From assembly GCA_007123655.1 (NCBI GenBank), contig SKKR01000514.1, forward strand, positions 1-7,664: a DNA stretch of 7,664 bases, written 5' to 3'. Origin of the DNA: Thermomicrobiaceae bacterium. GTDB lineage: Bacteria; Chloroflexota; Chloroflexia; Thermomicrobiales; Thermomicrobiaceae. The notes under the pieces were generated by a model, which saw only the letters and a program-made list of their open reading frames with translations, ran no database searches and was not told where the DNA came from. The first letter of the stretch is position 1. The number at the start of each line of letters is the position of its first letter. This document shows, piece after piece, positions 1 through 6,116 of this stretch. Position numbers and translations under genes: made by a program.

Positions 1-177
1 GGGCTGGACATCGCGAGCCTTTATCCCCCGGAAGAGCAGGTCGTCATCGGGATCAACTGGGTCCTTGCCGCTGCGCAGGCATTCGGGTTGGTCGTCATCG
101 CCGTGGGTGCCGCACTGGTCTTCGCCTGGATCGCGAGGAGAAGCGATCTGAGTGACGTGCTGCGCGCCGGAGAGTAA
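1..177 (+). CDS. C-terminal end of an integral membrane protein (partial, possibly an MFS transporter)
   Basis: The reading frame is open from the first base and ends at TAA 175-177, leaving 58 residues; the start lies outside the window. After a short polar stretch (DIASLYPPEEQ) there is one clear hydrophobic segment, about residues 18-43 (VLAAAQAFGLVVIAVGAALVFAW), followed by the basic cap IARR and a short polar tail. A final transmembrane helix followed by a positively charged cytoplasmic tail is how many multi-pass transporters end, including MFS drug exporters like the neighbour, but too little remains to name a family. It converges with the MFS gene on the other strand with only nine bases between the stops. 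No T-rich terminator is visible between them, so the two transcripts may overlap at their 3' ends. Membrane protein is fairly safe; transporter is inference. Confidence 0.6.
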   Translation, partial: GLDIASLYPPEEQVVIGINWVLAAAQAFGLVVIAVGAALVFAWIARRSDLSDVLRAGE

Positions 178-186
178 CCCGCGATC

Positions 187-1635
187 CTACTCCTCACGCT
201 CGGCCGCGCCAGCCTCCCACGGCTTGGGCACCCGTAGCAGTATCGAGAGTACAAGCGCAATCCCGCAGATCGTGAGCGGCACCAGGAACGCGTCGCTGAA
301 CTCGACGCCGCCACCCGCATGGAATACGTTCAACGCGTTCGTGGACGTGGTTCGAAAATCGATCACGGATGTGATCAGCGCGGCGCCGAAGGCTCCACCG
401 AGAAAGAAGGTCATGTGAAAGATACTCACGCCGATCCCCGTACGTTCGGTCGGTACGATCAGCGAGACACTGTTGATCATCGGTGAGTTGGCGAGTCCCA
501 TGCCGATTCCGGTCAGTAACAGAATGCTCGCCACAACGTACTCTGACCCTCCCGCGCCGAAACTGGTCATCATGAACAGCGCGACAAACGAGATTGCAAT
601 CCCGGTGCGCAGCGGGATCAGCGCACCGATCCGGTCAGTCAGTCGCCCGGCTATCGGCCCGACGATACTCAACATAATCGCCGACGGGAGCATCACCAGG
701 CCGATCCTCGCCGAACTTATCTCATTCACGCGGTCCAGCAGGAGCGGCACCGTCACCAGCGTACCCATGTGAGTCAGGAGCATGGCAAACCCGATGAAGA
801 CCAGCATCCGGTAGTTCGAGTTCCGGAGCAGATCCGTCGGGATGAACGGGTCCGGGGCTGTACGAATCCGGTAGTTCAGCAGAAGAAACGCCACAAGGAA
901 CCCGAGCCAGGGACCGAGCACCCAAGGAGACGTGATGCCGTAATCGTCCAGATTGGTGATCCCGATGAGCAACCCGGCGATCATCGCACCGAGCAGGAAT
1001 CCGCCGGGAAGATCGAGTGTGGCTTCGCCTTTGGCCTCGTCGCGAGGGAGAATTTTCGGGGTGACCGGCACCGCGATGATCAGCATCGCCCCGAAGAAGA
1101 ACAGCCCACGCCAGGAGATGAGCTCCGTGATCGCCCCGCCGAGCGACGGGCCGATCGCCGAGCCGATCCCGACCATCGCTGCGATATAGCCGGTTGCGGT
1201 CCCGCGACGTTCCGCCGGAATCGCCCGGAAGATCGCGGCCGTACCCAGCGCGGGAATCGCCGCGGTGCCGGCAGCTTGAATGACGCGCGCGGCGATCAGC
1301 AGGTAGTACTCCGGCGCGATCATGCAGGCCAGGGACCCAACGGAGAAGATCGTCAGGCCGATCATAAACATGCGGCGAAGGCCGTAGATGTCCGCCAGAC
1401 GGCCGTAAAATGGTGTTCCGATCCCGAAAATCAGTGAATAGGACGTGACGACCCAGCCCAGCCCGCCGGGTGTTACGTCGAACTCGCGCCCGATCGACGG
1501 GAGCGCGACGTTGAACATATTGGTGTTGAGGACCGAAATGAAGACACAGACCGACACCAGAACGACGATGAGGCGTTCGGGGGTTGACGTGTGTTCGTCC
1601 GTTTCCGTCGCGACACCTGCTCCCGCTGAGTTCAC
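187..1635 (-). CDS. MFS transporter, drug:H+ antiporter (DHA2/EmrB-like, about 14 TM)
   Basis: Inner-membrane proton-coupled exporter of the major facilitator superfamily, probably for drugs or toxic small molecules; the substrate cannot be read from sequence. From GTG 1635 the product is 482 residues, near the usual size for 14-helix DHA2 members. TM1 spans about residues 22-43 and contains NTNMFNVALPSIGREF, a motif-D1-like stretch. Motif A is GRLADIYGLRRM (about 78-89), a motif-B-like RVIQAAG lies at 117-123, and the antiporter motif C is GIGSAIGPSLGG (156-167). A second motif-A-like GRLTDRIG follows in the C-terminal half. The open frame continues upstream to 1887, but those 84 extra residues are Arg-rich and unlike an MFS N-terminus. 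GTG 1635 has GGAG seven bases upstream and leaves a normal short polar N-terminus. No regulator gene is adjacent. Family assignment is strong; substrate is unknown. Confidence 0.9.
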   Translation of the reverse strand: MNSAGAGVATETDEHTSTPERLIVVLVSVCVFISVLNTNMFNVALPSIGREFDVTPGGLGWVVTSYSLIFGIGTPFYGRLADIYGLRRMFMIGLTIFSVGSLACMIAPEYYLLIAARVIQAAGTAAIPALGTAAIFRAIPAERRGTATGYIAAMVGIGSAIGPSLGGAITELISWRGLFFFGAMLIIAVPVTPKILPRDEAKGEATLDLPGGFLLGAMIAGLLIGITNLDDYGITSPWVLGPWLGFLVAFLLLNYRIRTAPDPFIPTDLLRNSNYRMLVFIGFAMLLTHMGTLVTVPLLLDRVNEISSARIGLVMLPSAIMLSIVGPIAGRLTDRIGALIPLRTGIAISFVALFMMTSFGAGGSEYVVASILLLTGIGMGLANSPMINSVSLIVPTERTGIGVSIFHMTFFLGGAFGAALITSVIDFRTTSTNALNVFHAGGGVEFSDAFLVPLTICGIALVLSILLRVPKPWEAGAAEREE

Positions 1636-1642
1636 AGGGCGA

Positions 1643-1646
1643 CTCC
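1643..1646 (-). promoter_or_regulatory. Ribosome binding site that sets the MFS start
   Basis: Read on the minus strand the sequence is GGCGGAG, then a seven-base spacer, then GTG 1635. This is the best Shine-Dalgarno match in the N-terminal part of the open frame. The ATGs further upstream (1851, 1770, 1749) have none or have one at an unusable distance. It is the main reason for shortening the gene. Confidence 0.6.
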
Positions 1647-1854
1647 GCCATTCGCTTCTTCCTGCCGCGGTCGCGCGCGTGATTCTTGAGCGCACCCTCT
1701 GGACGAACCGCGCGCCACCGAGTGTCAACAATCCCGGCTGTCCCGGCATTCCTGTATCCGGGCCGCGCATCGCCTCACGATACCACGCGATCGTTCGCTC
1801 AAGAGTCCGGTCGCGTTGCGCATTTGAATACTCGCACCGGCGCGTTTGCATGGA

Positions 1855-1861
1855 TATACTA
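1855..1861. promoter_or_regulatory. Candidate overlapping divergent -10 elements
   Basis: On the plus strand TATACT (1855-1860) is five of six to the sigma-70 -10 consensus. On the minus strand the overlapping bases read TAGTAT (1861 to 1856), also five of six. Neither has a convincing -35 box at 16-18 bases, so this is a weak call made because the AT-rich patch sits in a divergent intergenic region. If used rightward, transcription would begin near 1867 and give a leader of roughly 70-85 bases. If used leftward, the MFS mRNA would have a leader of about 200 bases. Confidence 0.3.
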
Positions 1862-1918
1862 AAATGCTGACAGACAGAACGAATCACACTTCCAGAGACG
1901 TTGGATCGGGTTTAATCG

Positions 1919-1930
1919 AGGAGGAGGAAG
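1919..1930 (+). promoter_or_regulatory. Strong Shine-Dalgarno stretch with no ATG/GTG/TTG at the right distance
   Basis: Two overlapping AGGAGG copies (1919-1924 and 1922-1927) sit in a GAG repeat. The normal initiation distance lands on ATC 1935, seven bases after the second copy. The nearest canonical start in frame, GTG 1953, is 25 bases away, too far for this site, and has only a weak AGGA at 1945-1948 four bases before it. See the finding on possible ATC initiation. Confidence 0.55.
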
Positions 1931-1952
1931 AGCCATCGATATCCAGGAACAG

Positions 1953-2921
1953 GTGAAGCTCGCAATTCAGAACTACGAGGGGCTGGAAGCGGCCTCCCCG
2001 TCTCCGGACGACCCGGACAAGTTCACCGGGATCGAAACGCCGGATCGGCTGGCGTTCGCGCTGGGATGGATCGCAGCGAACGTTGTCATTCAGCGGCGCT
2101 ACCGTCGCTGCGGGATCGACGCGCTGCCGATCTATCACCCGGAGAACGGGTGGGATCGCTTCCTGCTTACCCGGCGTGTGACATCACAGGAGTTCAAGGA
2201 CGAGCCGGCGAACTCCTACGGCATGATCATGCTGGATGGGGAAGACGCGCCCCGGCTTACAACCCCCGGCGGCAAGACCATCCTCTCCATGGGGCAGGGA
2301 ATGCGTGAAGACCCGGTCAACACTCTCAAGGCGATGCTGAAGCGAATCCCGCGCGATGAGATGCCGGAGGGCAAACACGGTGGACGCTGGAAACAGCGGC
2401 GCCGGACATATCCGCGGCTCTACCGGGCCGTCACCGAAACACTGTTGGAGCAGCCGGGGCTCGTCGCCGCCCGGGAGATCTTCGTTGACGACAAGCCAAT
2501 TGATGGAGCGTATCACCCGCTCTATCTCCACGGCGCCACGCTGGAGCCGAAGATCCTGTATGACTGGATGATGGTCCAGCTTGGCCGCTGGGCGGTGTTT
2601 GTCCGGACGCACGGTGGGCAGACCATCTTTGAGACCGAGCGCCGGACCTGGTCGACCGTCAAGAAACAGCTTTCGGACGAAGAAGACTACGAAGGCATCA
2701 AACGGCGACTGGAAGGGTTCCTTCGCATCAAGCCGGAGGTCCTTGAAGAAGAGAAGAAAAAGCCGTCTCAGGAGAAGAAGAAAGAGCGCGAGGCTCGCAA
2801 GAAGAAGCAGAAAACGGACGAAGAGCCGAAGGAAGCGCTGGTCAATTCTGACGACGAAGTCGCCGTTGCCGAAGAGCCGGCGACCGAGAACCGGGAAGAC
2901 TCTGAAGTCGAACAGGGATAA
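1953..2921 (+). CDS. Protein of unknown function with a highly charged Lys/Glu-rich C-terminal tail
   Basis: I do not recognise this 322-residue protein. There is no signal peptide or transmembrane segment, so it is probably cytoplasmic. Residues 1-260 look like a folded domain of mixed composition, with aromatic- and Arg-rich stretches such as GWIAANVVIQRRYRRCGIDALPI (by parts, 38-60), YHPENGWDRF (61-70) and a basic KHGGRWKQRRRTYPR run (141-155). Residues about 262-322 are low complexity: Lys/Glu blocks first (EEEKKK, EKKKERE, RKKKQK), then an acidic end. That suggests a disordered or coiled tail, perhaps for nucleic-acid or protein contacts, but this is only inference. The start is uncertain: GTG 1953 is the first canonical codon, yet the strong Shine-Dalgarno points to ATC 1935, which would add IDIQEQ. 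Codon use looks normal for its neighbours. It is divergent from the MFS gene and followed by a long hairpin-rich gap, so it is probably monocistronic. Confidence 0.75.
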   Translation: MKLAIQNYEGLEAASPSPDDPDKFTGIETPDRLAFALGWIAANVVIQRRYRRCGIDALPIYHPENGWDRFLLTRRVTSQEFKDEPANSYGMIMLDGEDAPRLTTPGGKTILSMGQGMREDPVNTLKAMLKRIPRDEMPEGKHGGRWKQRRRTYPRLYRAVTETLLEQPGLVAAREIFVDDKPIDGAYHPLYLHGATLEPKILYDWMMVQLGRWAVFVRTHGGQTIFETERRTWSTVKKQLSDEEDYEGIKRRLEGFLRIKPEVLEEEKKKPSQEKKKEREARKKKQKTDEEPKEALVNSDDEVAVAEEPATENREDSEVEQG

Positions 2922-2925
2922 CGTT

Positions 2926-2942
2926 CCAGGGAGCTTCCCTGG
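2926..2942 (+). terminator. Hairpin just after the unrecognised gene, possible terminator without a U-tract
   Basis: CCAGGGA (2926-2932) pairs perfectly with TCCCTGG (2936-2942) across a three-base loop, starting four bases after the TAA of the preceding gene. The position is right for transcript-end formation, but no T-run follows, so it is not a canonical intrinsic terminator. It could protect the mRNA 3' end instead. Confidence 0.4.
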
Positions 2943-2962
2943 GCGAAGCGAACGTGGCCAGG

Positions 2963-2988
2963 CCGGGAGCAAGCGCACGTGCTCCCGG
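2963..2988 (+). terminator. Strong GC-rich hairpin, second element after the unrecognised gene
   Basis: CCGGGAGCA (2963-2971) pairs perfectly with TGCTCCCGG (2980-2988) across an eight-base loop. The stem can extend by a G-T and a G-C pair to eleven. It is the most stable-looking stem in the gap. No T-run follows. It may act with the preceding hairpin at the 3' end, or be part of a structured RNA; the terminator label is tentative. Confidence 0.35.
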
Positions 2989-3016
2989 TCCGGAACCGGA
3001 AGCACCGATCCGTCCC

Positions 3017-3045
3017 TGTACGAGTCGCTTTCAAGCGGGTACAAT
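3017..3045 (+). promoter_or_regulatory. Candidate promoter for the proC transcript
   Basis: TACAAT at 3040-3045 matches the -10 consensus in five of six positions. Seventeen bases upstream, TGTACG (3017-3022) is a weak -35 with three of six matches. The start would be near 3052, leaving a leader of about 350 bases before proC. The -10 sits inside an inverted repeat (3036-3050). Confidence 0.35.
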
Positions 3046-3050
3046 ACCCG
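3036..3050. repeat. Inverted repeat covering the candidate -10 box
   Basis: CGGGTA (3036-3041) and TACCCG (3045-3050) form a perfect 6-base inverted repeat with a CAA spacer. Its overlap with TACAAT could make it a small operator, or it may simply be one of the many hairpins here. Confidence 0.35.
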
Positions 3051-3217
3051 GCACCGGCGGGAGAGCGTGAGATTTCCCGCGAGCGTAACGTGTGGAGAAT
3101 CGGGCGTGATGGAGACGATTGCACGTCGCAGCTCAACGTTCATGATAAGTCTCTCGGCGGCCACCCGGCCGCAGCATGAGCGCGCCCTGCCACTGCCCCC
3201 TGCTCCCCCTATCACCC

Positions 3218-3233
3218 CCGCCCCTACGGGCGG
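3218..3233. repeat. Possible REP-like hairpin at the end of a C-rich tract
   Basis: CCGCCC (3218-3223) and GGGCGG (3228-3233) pair around the loop CTAC. The string CGCCCCTACGGG resembles the 'GTAGGGGCG' palindromic repeats that I recall as widespread in Chloroflexota genomes; that resemblance is from memory. It follows a pyrimidine-rich stretch of C-runs from about 3190. Only one copy is present in this window. Confidence 0.35.
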
Positions 3234-3306
3234 CCCTCGACTCGCATCACCAGGAACCGCCACTGTGAAGTAAAAGTCCGAACGCAACAACGGGGTTCCG
3301 GGTGAC

Positions 3307-3328
3307 GCGGGTGCCGAACGGCATCCGC
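3307..3328 (+). other. Nine-base-pair hairpin in the proC leader
   Basis: GCGGGTGCC (3307-3315) pairs with GGCATCCGC (3320-3328) through nine pairs, one of them G-T, around the loop GAAC. It is followed by TTTCG, so it is not a convincing terminator. It ends 75 bases before the proC start. It could be a leader attenuator or a stability element. Confidence 0.35.
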
Positions 3329-3390
3329 TTTCGCGTTCGAGAGGCCGCCAGGCAGCAGCATACGGAGCAACACCAGAAACGCACTGCGAA

Positions 3391-3395
3391 AGGAA
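3391..3395 (+). promoter_or_regulatory. Ribosome binding site of proC
   Basis: AGGAA lies eight bases before ATG 3404. This favours that start over the GTG far upstream at 3302 and over ATG 3413, which has only a weak GGA four bases away. Confidence 0.6.
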
Positions 3396-3403
3396 ACGGG
3401 TTG

Positions 3404-4270
3404 ATGGAAATCATGCAACATGAATCGACAACGTCCGGCGTTCTTGCCGACACGCAGCTGGGATTCGTCGGCTGTGGCGTGATGGCGGAAGCGATCATTT
3501 CGATCCTGCTGAGCGAGGACATGATCACGCGTGATCGGATCCGCGGGGGAGAGCCGATTGACACCCGGCGCTACGAGCTTGAAAAGCAACTCGGCATCAG
3601 CATTACCCACGACAACACCGAAGCCGTCCGGAACTGCGACATCATTCTTCTGACCATCAAGCCGCAGAGTCTGGAAAAGGTCATGCGCGAACTCGCCGGA
3701 ACGCTGCGCCAGGATCAGACCATCGTGTCGATCATCCCGGGCGCCACGATCGAGCGGCTGAGCGAGGGTCTTCAACACGACCGGATCGTCCGTTCAATGC
3801 CGAACACGCCGTCCCAGATCGGCAACGGCGTCACCGCCTGGATTCCGGCCCCGGCCGTCGACGAAACCGCACGGGAGCGGGTTGCGGCGATCCTCGGCAC
3901 GATGGGCACGGCCGTGCAGCTCGATTCGGAAGAGGCGATCGATATGGCAACCGCCATTTCCGGGTCAGGACCGGCCTATGTATTCATGATGCTGGAGGCA
4001 ATGATCGACGCCGGCGTGCATCTCGGCTTCCCGCGCCCGGTGGCTCAGAAACTGGTGGAAGAGACGATGCTCGGCGCGATGCTCTACGCCCGCCAGTCCG
4101 GCAAGCATCCGGCCGAACTTCGAAACATGGTCACCACACCGGGTGGGACGACCGCTTCCGCCCTGAAGACGCTCGATCAGGGTGGGTTTCGGACCGTCGT
4201 CAACGAAGCGGTCTGGTCGGCCTATCACCGGGCAACGGAGCTTGGTCAGGTCTCGAAGAACGGGCGATGA
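3404..4270 (+). CDS. proC: Pyrroline-5-carboxylate reductase
   Basis: Cytoplasmic enzyme of the last step of proline synthesis: it reduces 1-pyrroline-5-carboxylate to L-proline with NAD(P)H. The product is 288 residues from ATG 3404, slightly longer than the usual 260-280 because of about 18 residues before the first beta strand. The dinucleotide-binding loop is GFVGCGVMAEAII (20-32). Further family landmarks are TIKPQSLEKV (84-93), SIIPGATIERL (109-119), RSMPNTPSQIGNG (130-142) and the dimer-domain stretch AISGSGPAYVFMMLEAMIDAG (184-204, given by ends). The P5CR signature lies at about 236-258, with TTPGGTTASAL at 244-254. The common GxGNM loop carries V instead of N (GCGVM). The frame is open back to a GTG at 3302, but the extra 34 residues are not family-like. 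It has no co-oriented neighbour close by; proA and proB are not in the window. The identification is very strong. Confidence 0.96.
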   Translation: MEIMQHESTTSGVLADTQLGFVGCGVMAEAIISILLSEDMITRDRIRGGEPIDTRRYELEKQLGISITHDNTEAVRNCDIILLTIKPQSLEKVMRELAGTLRQDQTIVSIIPGATIERLSEGLQHDRIVRSMPNTPSQIGNGVTAWIPAPAVDETARERVAAILGTMGTAVQLDSEEAIDMATAISGSGPAYVFMMLEAMIDAGVHLGFPRPVAQKLVEETMLGAMLYARQSGKHPAELRNMVTTPGGTTASALKTLDQGGFRTVVNEAVWSAYHRATELGQVSKNGR

Positions 4271-4280
4271 TCGTGACGCG

Positions 4281-6005
4281 TCAGTCTCCGGTATAGCTGA
4301 TTCGAAAGACCGCGCCGCGGTCAGCATCGGCGACATAGAGCGATCCATCCAGCCCGAACAGCATCGCTCGTGGGTCGTTAAACCCGGCGGCGATCTCAAC
4401 GAGCTCGTTCGGTGTATCGGGACGCGAAAGCGCAAGCGCGTAGATCCGCGATCCGTCATCTCCCGAGATGCTGATGAATACGTGTCCAAGCGAGGTGATG
4501 GACCAGAGTGGTTCGTCCGCGATGGCGATCGCGGTGGGCTTCGTCTGCGGTGGAAACGACATCAGCGTCAAGGGGCTCGCATCGCCCCCGTTCTGGCCGT
4601 TTATTGCCATGTTAAGAATCGCTGCCCGGTCATTTTCCAGCACGCCGGTGAGGAACAGCTCTCGATCGGAAAACGCCACGGGCCCTGGCTGGTACACGAG
4701 TTCGCTGAGCATGTACAGCGGTTCGCTGGAGCCGATCGCTCTGAGATATTCCTCCCCGCTCCTCGAGACATCGTGGGTAAGAACCTCTCCGTAGCTGGTG
4801 CGCAGCGGGGAACCCGGTCGGCTCGACACGCCATCCGGGGCGAGTTCGCGTGACATTGATTCATCGAGATCGCCCACACCGTCAACGTCCTCGTACCAGC
4901 GCGCACCCTCACCGGTCGTGATCAGCACCCGAGCGCCGCTGCGAACGATCCCGATCGGTTCAGGGATACCGCTCGCCCACAGGGTGAACTCGCCAGCGGT
5001 CCGGTATGGGTCCAGAGCACTCGATCGGTAGACATTCCCTTCCCGCGTCAGGACCAGGAGATGACCTGAAACCGACAGCTCCAGATCGATGGGGGTGCCA
5101 ATGTCGGTCGCGACCGCGGAAACCGATACATCGTCGTCATGAACGAACCCCGGCTCGCCAGCGACCTTCGACTCCGGCGGGTCGTCAGCGTCCGGCGCTC
5201 GACCATATCGCCAGATCAGATAGTGCCGGCCGGAGTTCGCGACGCTGAACGTTCTCTCGAACGCCTGTCCCGGCGTGTAGACCAGGATGCGACGTTCGAA
5301 CACCTGTATCAATGAGGTCGTGGTCTCCTCGTTCTTCCGGAAGGTTGTCCAGTAGGGCTCGCTGATCGGAAACCCGAACACGTCAATCCATCGGTCATCC
5401 GCAAACTCCGGCTGCGCGAAAAGATCGACTGTGACGTCCGGCAGATTGTGACCGGACTCGGACACGAACTCGGCGTAGATGACCTCCTCCGGCGGTGAGC
5501 CGGACTCATATGTCCCACCACGATAGATCCAGCTAGTGATTCTCTGGTTCCCGCGAGAACGGTCGGCGGCGCGTTCGCCTACGACCCGGCTGAGGGTGAG
5601 ATAGGTGGGGACTTCGGGATCGAGATCTCCGGAATCCACCGAAATCTCCGGCGGCTGGCGGCCGAAGGAGTGTCCGTCTCCGAGATTCACCTGGCCGCTC
5701 GTCAACTCCCGAGCCAGCAACCCGTGAGTCACCGTGTTGGAACCCGAATTCTGCTCCATGCGCCCGCGTTCGAAGTACTGAACGACCCGTCGGTCATTCG
5801 GCGCGCCGATGTACGGTTCAACCCGCCAGAGCAATGGCTCACTTCCCCAGAGGTCGAGCGAACGTGCCGCCGAGGCCGGTTCGGATTGCCACGCCCGGTG
5901 AAAGCCCGGCGTGGCGAAATTTGCGCGCTCAGTGTCACGAACGGGAAACAGGCTGACGCCTGCCAGAATGATCACGGCGATTGCGAGCGCGAGTATGACC
6001 CTCAC
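4281..6005 (-). CDS. Secreted or membrane-anchored two-domain protein: N-terminal conserved domain plus C-terminal beta-propeller (sorbosone/glucose dehydrogenase-like)
   Basis: The 574-residue product begins with a hydrophobic segment, residues 2-21 (VILALAIAVIILAGVSLF core), acting as a signal anchor or signal peptide; there is no lipobox cysteine. Residues about 28-265 form a domain with FATPGFHRAW (30-39), LWGSEPLLWRVEPY (52-65), VVQYFERGRMEQN (74-86) and HGLLARELTSGQ (94-105). From memory, this pattern recurs in exported Chloroflexota proteins. Residues about 290-574 are propeller-like repeats. The most typical blade is the last, DPRAMLFGLDGSLYVADADRGAVFRI (544-569, given by ends), as in sorbosone/glucose dehydrogenase and NHL-type propellers. 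I see no clear PQQ-site residues, so binding rather than catalysis is possible. GTG 6005 has AGGAA nine bases upstream. The gene converges on proC with ten bases between stops. Extracellular location is well supported; function is not known. Confidence 0.8.
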   Translation of the reverse strand: MRVILALAIAVIILAGVSLFPVRDTERANFATPGFHRAWQSEPASAARSLDLWGSEPLLWRVEPYIGAPNDRRVVQYFERGRMEQNSGSNTVTHGLLARELTSGQVNLGDGHSFGRQPPEISVDSGDLDPEVPTYLTLSRVVGERAADRSRGNQRITSWIYRGGTYESGSPPEEVIYAEFVSESGHNLPDVTVDLFAQPEFADDRWIDVFGFPISEPYWTTFRKNEETTTSLIQVFERRILVYTPGQAFERTFSVANSGRHYLIWRYGRAPDADDPPESKVAGEPGFVHDDDVSVSAVATDIGTPIDLELSVSGHLLVLTREGNVYRSSALDPYRTAGEFTLWASGIPEPIGIVRSGARVLITTGEGARWYEDVDGVGDLDESMSRELAPDGVSSRPGSPLRTSYGEVLTHDVSRSGEEYLRAIGSSEPLYMLSELVYQPGPVAFSDRELFLTGVLENDRAAILNMAINGQNGGDASPLTLMSFPPQTKPTAIAIADEPLWSITSLGHVFISISGDDGSRIYALALSRPDTPNELVEIAAGFNDPRAMLFGLDGSLYVADADRGAVFRISYTGD

Positions 6006-6013
6006 CGGGTGAA

Positions 6014-6018
6014 TTCCT
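6014..6018 (-). promoter_or_regulatory. Ribosome binding site of the propeller protein
   Basis: Minus-strand AGGAA with a spacer of about eight or nine bases to GTG 6005. The start also places the hydrophobic signal segment directly at the N-terminus, which supports it independently. Confidence 0.55.
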
Positions 6019-6116
6019 GCCGTACGATATCCACGTTCCCGACCGGACGTTGCGATGAACGAGGTTCACCGCACGTCGCCCACTACTGTGAGAACGCTCA
6101 ACTGCCGCTCCAGGGC

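Larger units (their letters stand above)
1636..1934. other. Divergent intergenic region between the MFS gene and the unrecognised gene
   Basis: About 300 bases separate the two divergently transcribed genes if the MFS start at 1635 is right. On the minus strand the MFS frame stays open to 1887, but the conceptual peptide is Arg-rich with no family resemblance, so I treat it as non-coding. The part from about 1820 to 1915 is visibly more AT-rich than its surroundings, as expected for promoters. It contains the candidate -10 boxes near 1855-1861 and, at its right end, the purine-rich Shine-Dalgarno stretch before the next gene. No recognisable RNA or repeat element was seen. Confidence 0.5.
2922..3403 (+). 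other. Hairpin-rich non-coding region before proC
   Basis: This 482-base stretch has no gene I can support. It holds at least seven short perfect or near-perfect inverted repeats: 2926-2942, 2963-2988, 3036-3050, 3057-3080, 3157-3172, 3218-3233 and 3307-3328. It also has a candidate promoter around 3017-3045 and a C-rich tract around 3190-3224. A minus-strand frame runs through it into the upstream gene (3290 back to 2184), but most of that frame is antisense to the unrecognised coding sequence and its product is not protein-like. The region could be an untranslated leader, a structured small RNA or accumulated repeat debris. Confidence 0.6.

Noticed and set aside
722..1651. 309-codon minus-strand frame inside the MFS gene
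   Set aside because: It overlaps the MFS gene in another frame, and its Arg/His/Ser-rich product with no hydrophobic pattern is typical of a GC-rich shadow.
1636..1887. 84-residue N-terminal extension of the MFS gene (GTG 1887, ATGs at 1851, 1770, 1749)
   Set aside because: The extension is Arg-rich and not MFS-like, the upstream starts have no well-spaced ribosome site, and GTG 1635 has GGAG at seven bases.
2722..2900. Repetitive AAG/GAG-rich DNA that looks like a nucleotide repeat
   Set aside because: It is explained by the Lys/Glu-rich coding tail; there is no regular repeat unit.
2184..3290. 368-codon minus-strand frame across the unrecognised gene and the gap
   Set aside because: Most of it is antisense to a better coding frame. 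The antisense of the Lys/Glu tail gives Leu/Phe/Arg runs typical of a shadow. No ribosome site is evident.
3302..3403. Upstream GTG start for proC adding 34 residues
   Set aside because: The added peptide overlaps the 3307-3328 hairpin, has no family similarity, and ATG 3404 has AGGAA at eight bases.
4274..4283. Perfect palindrome TGACGCGTCA between the convergent stops of proC and the propeller gene
   Set aside because: A ten-base palindrome with no loop or T-run cannot form a terminator hairpin and is short enough to be chance.
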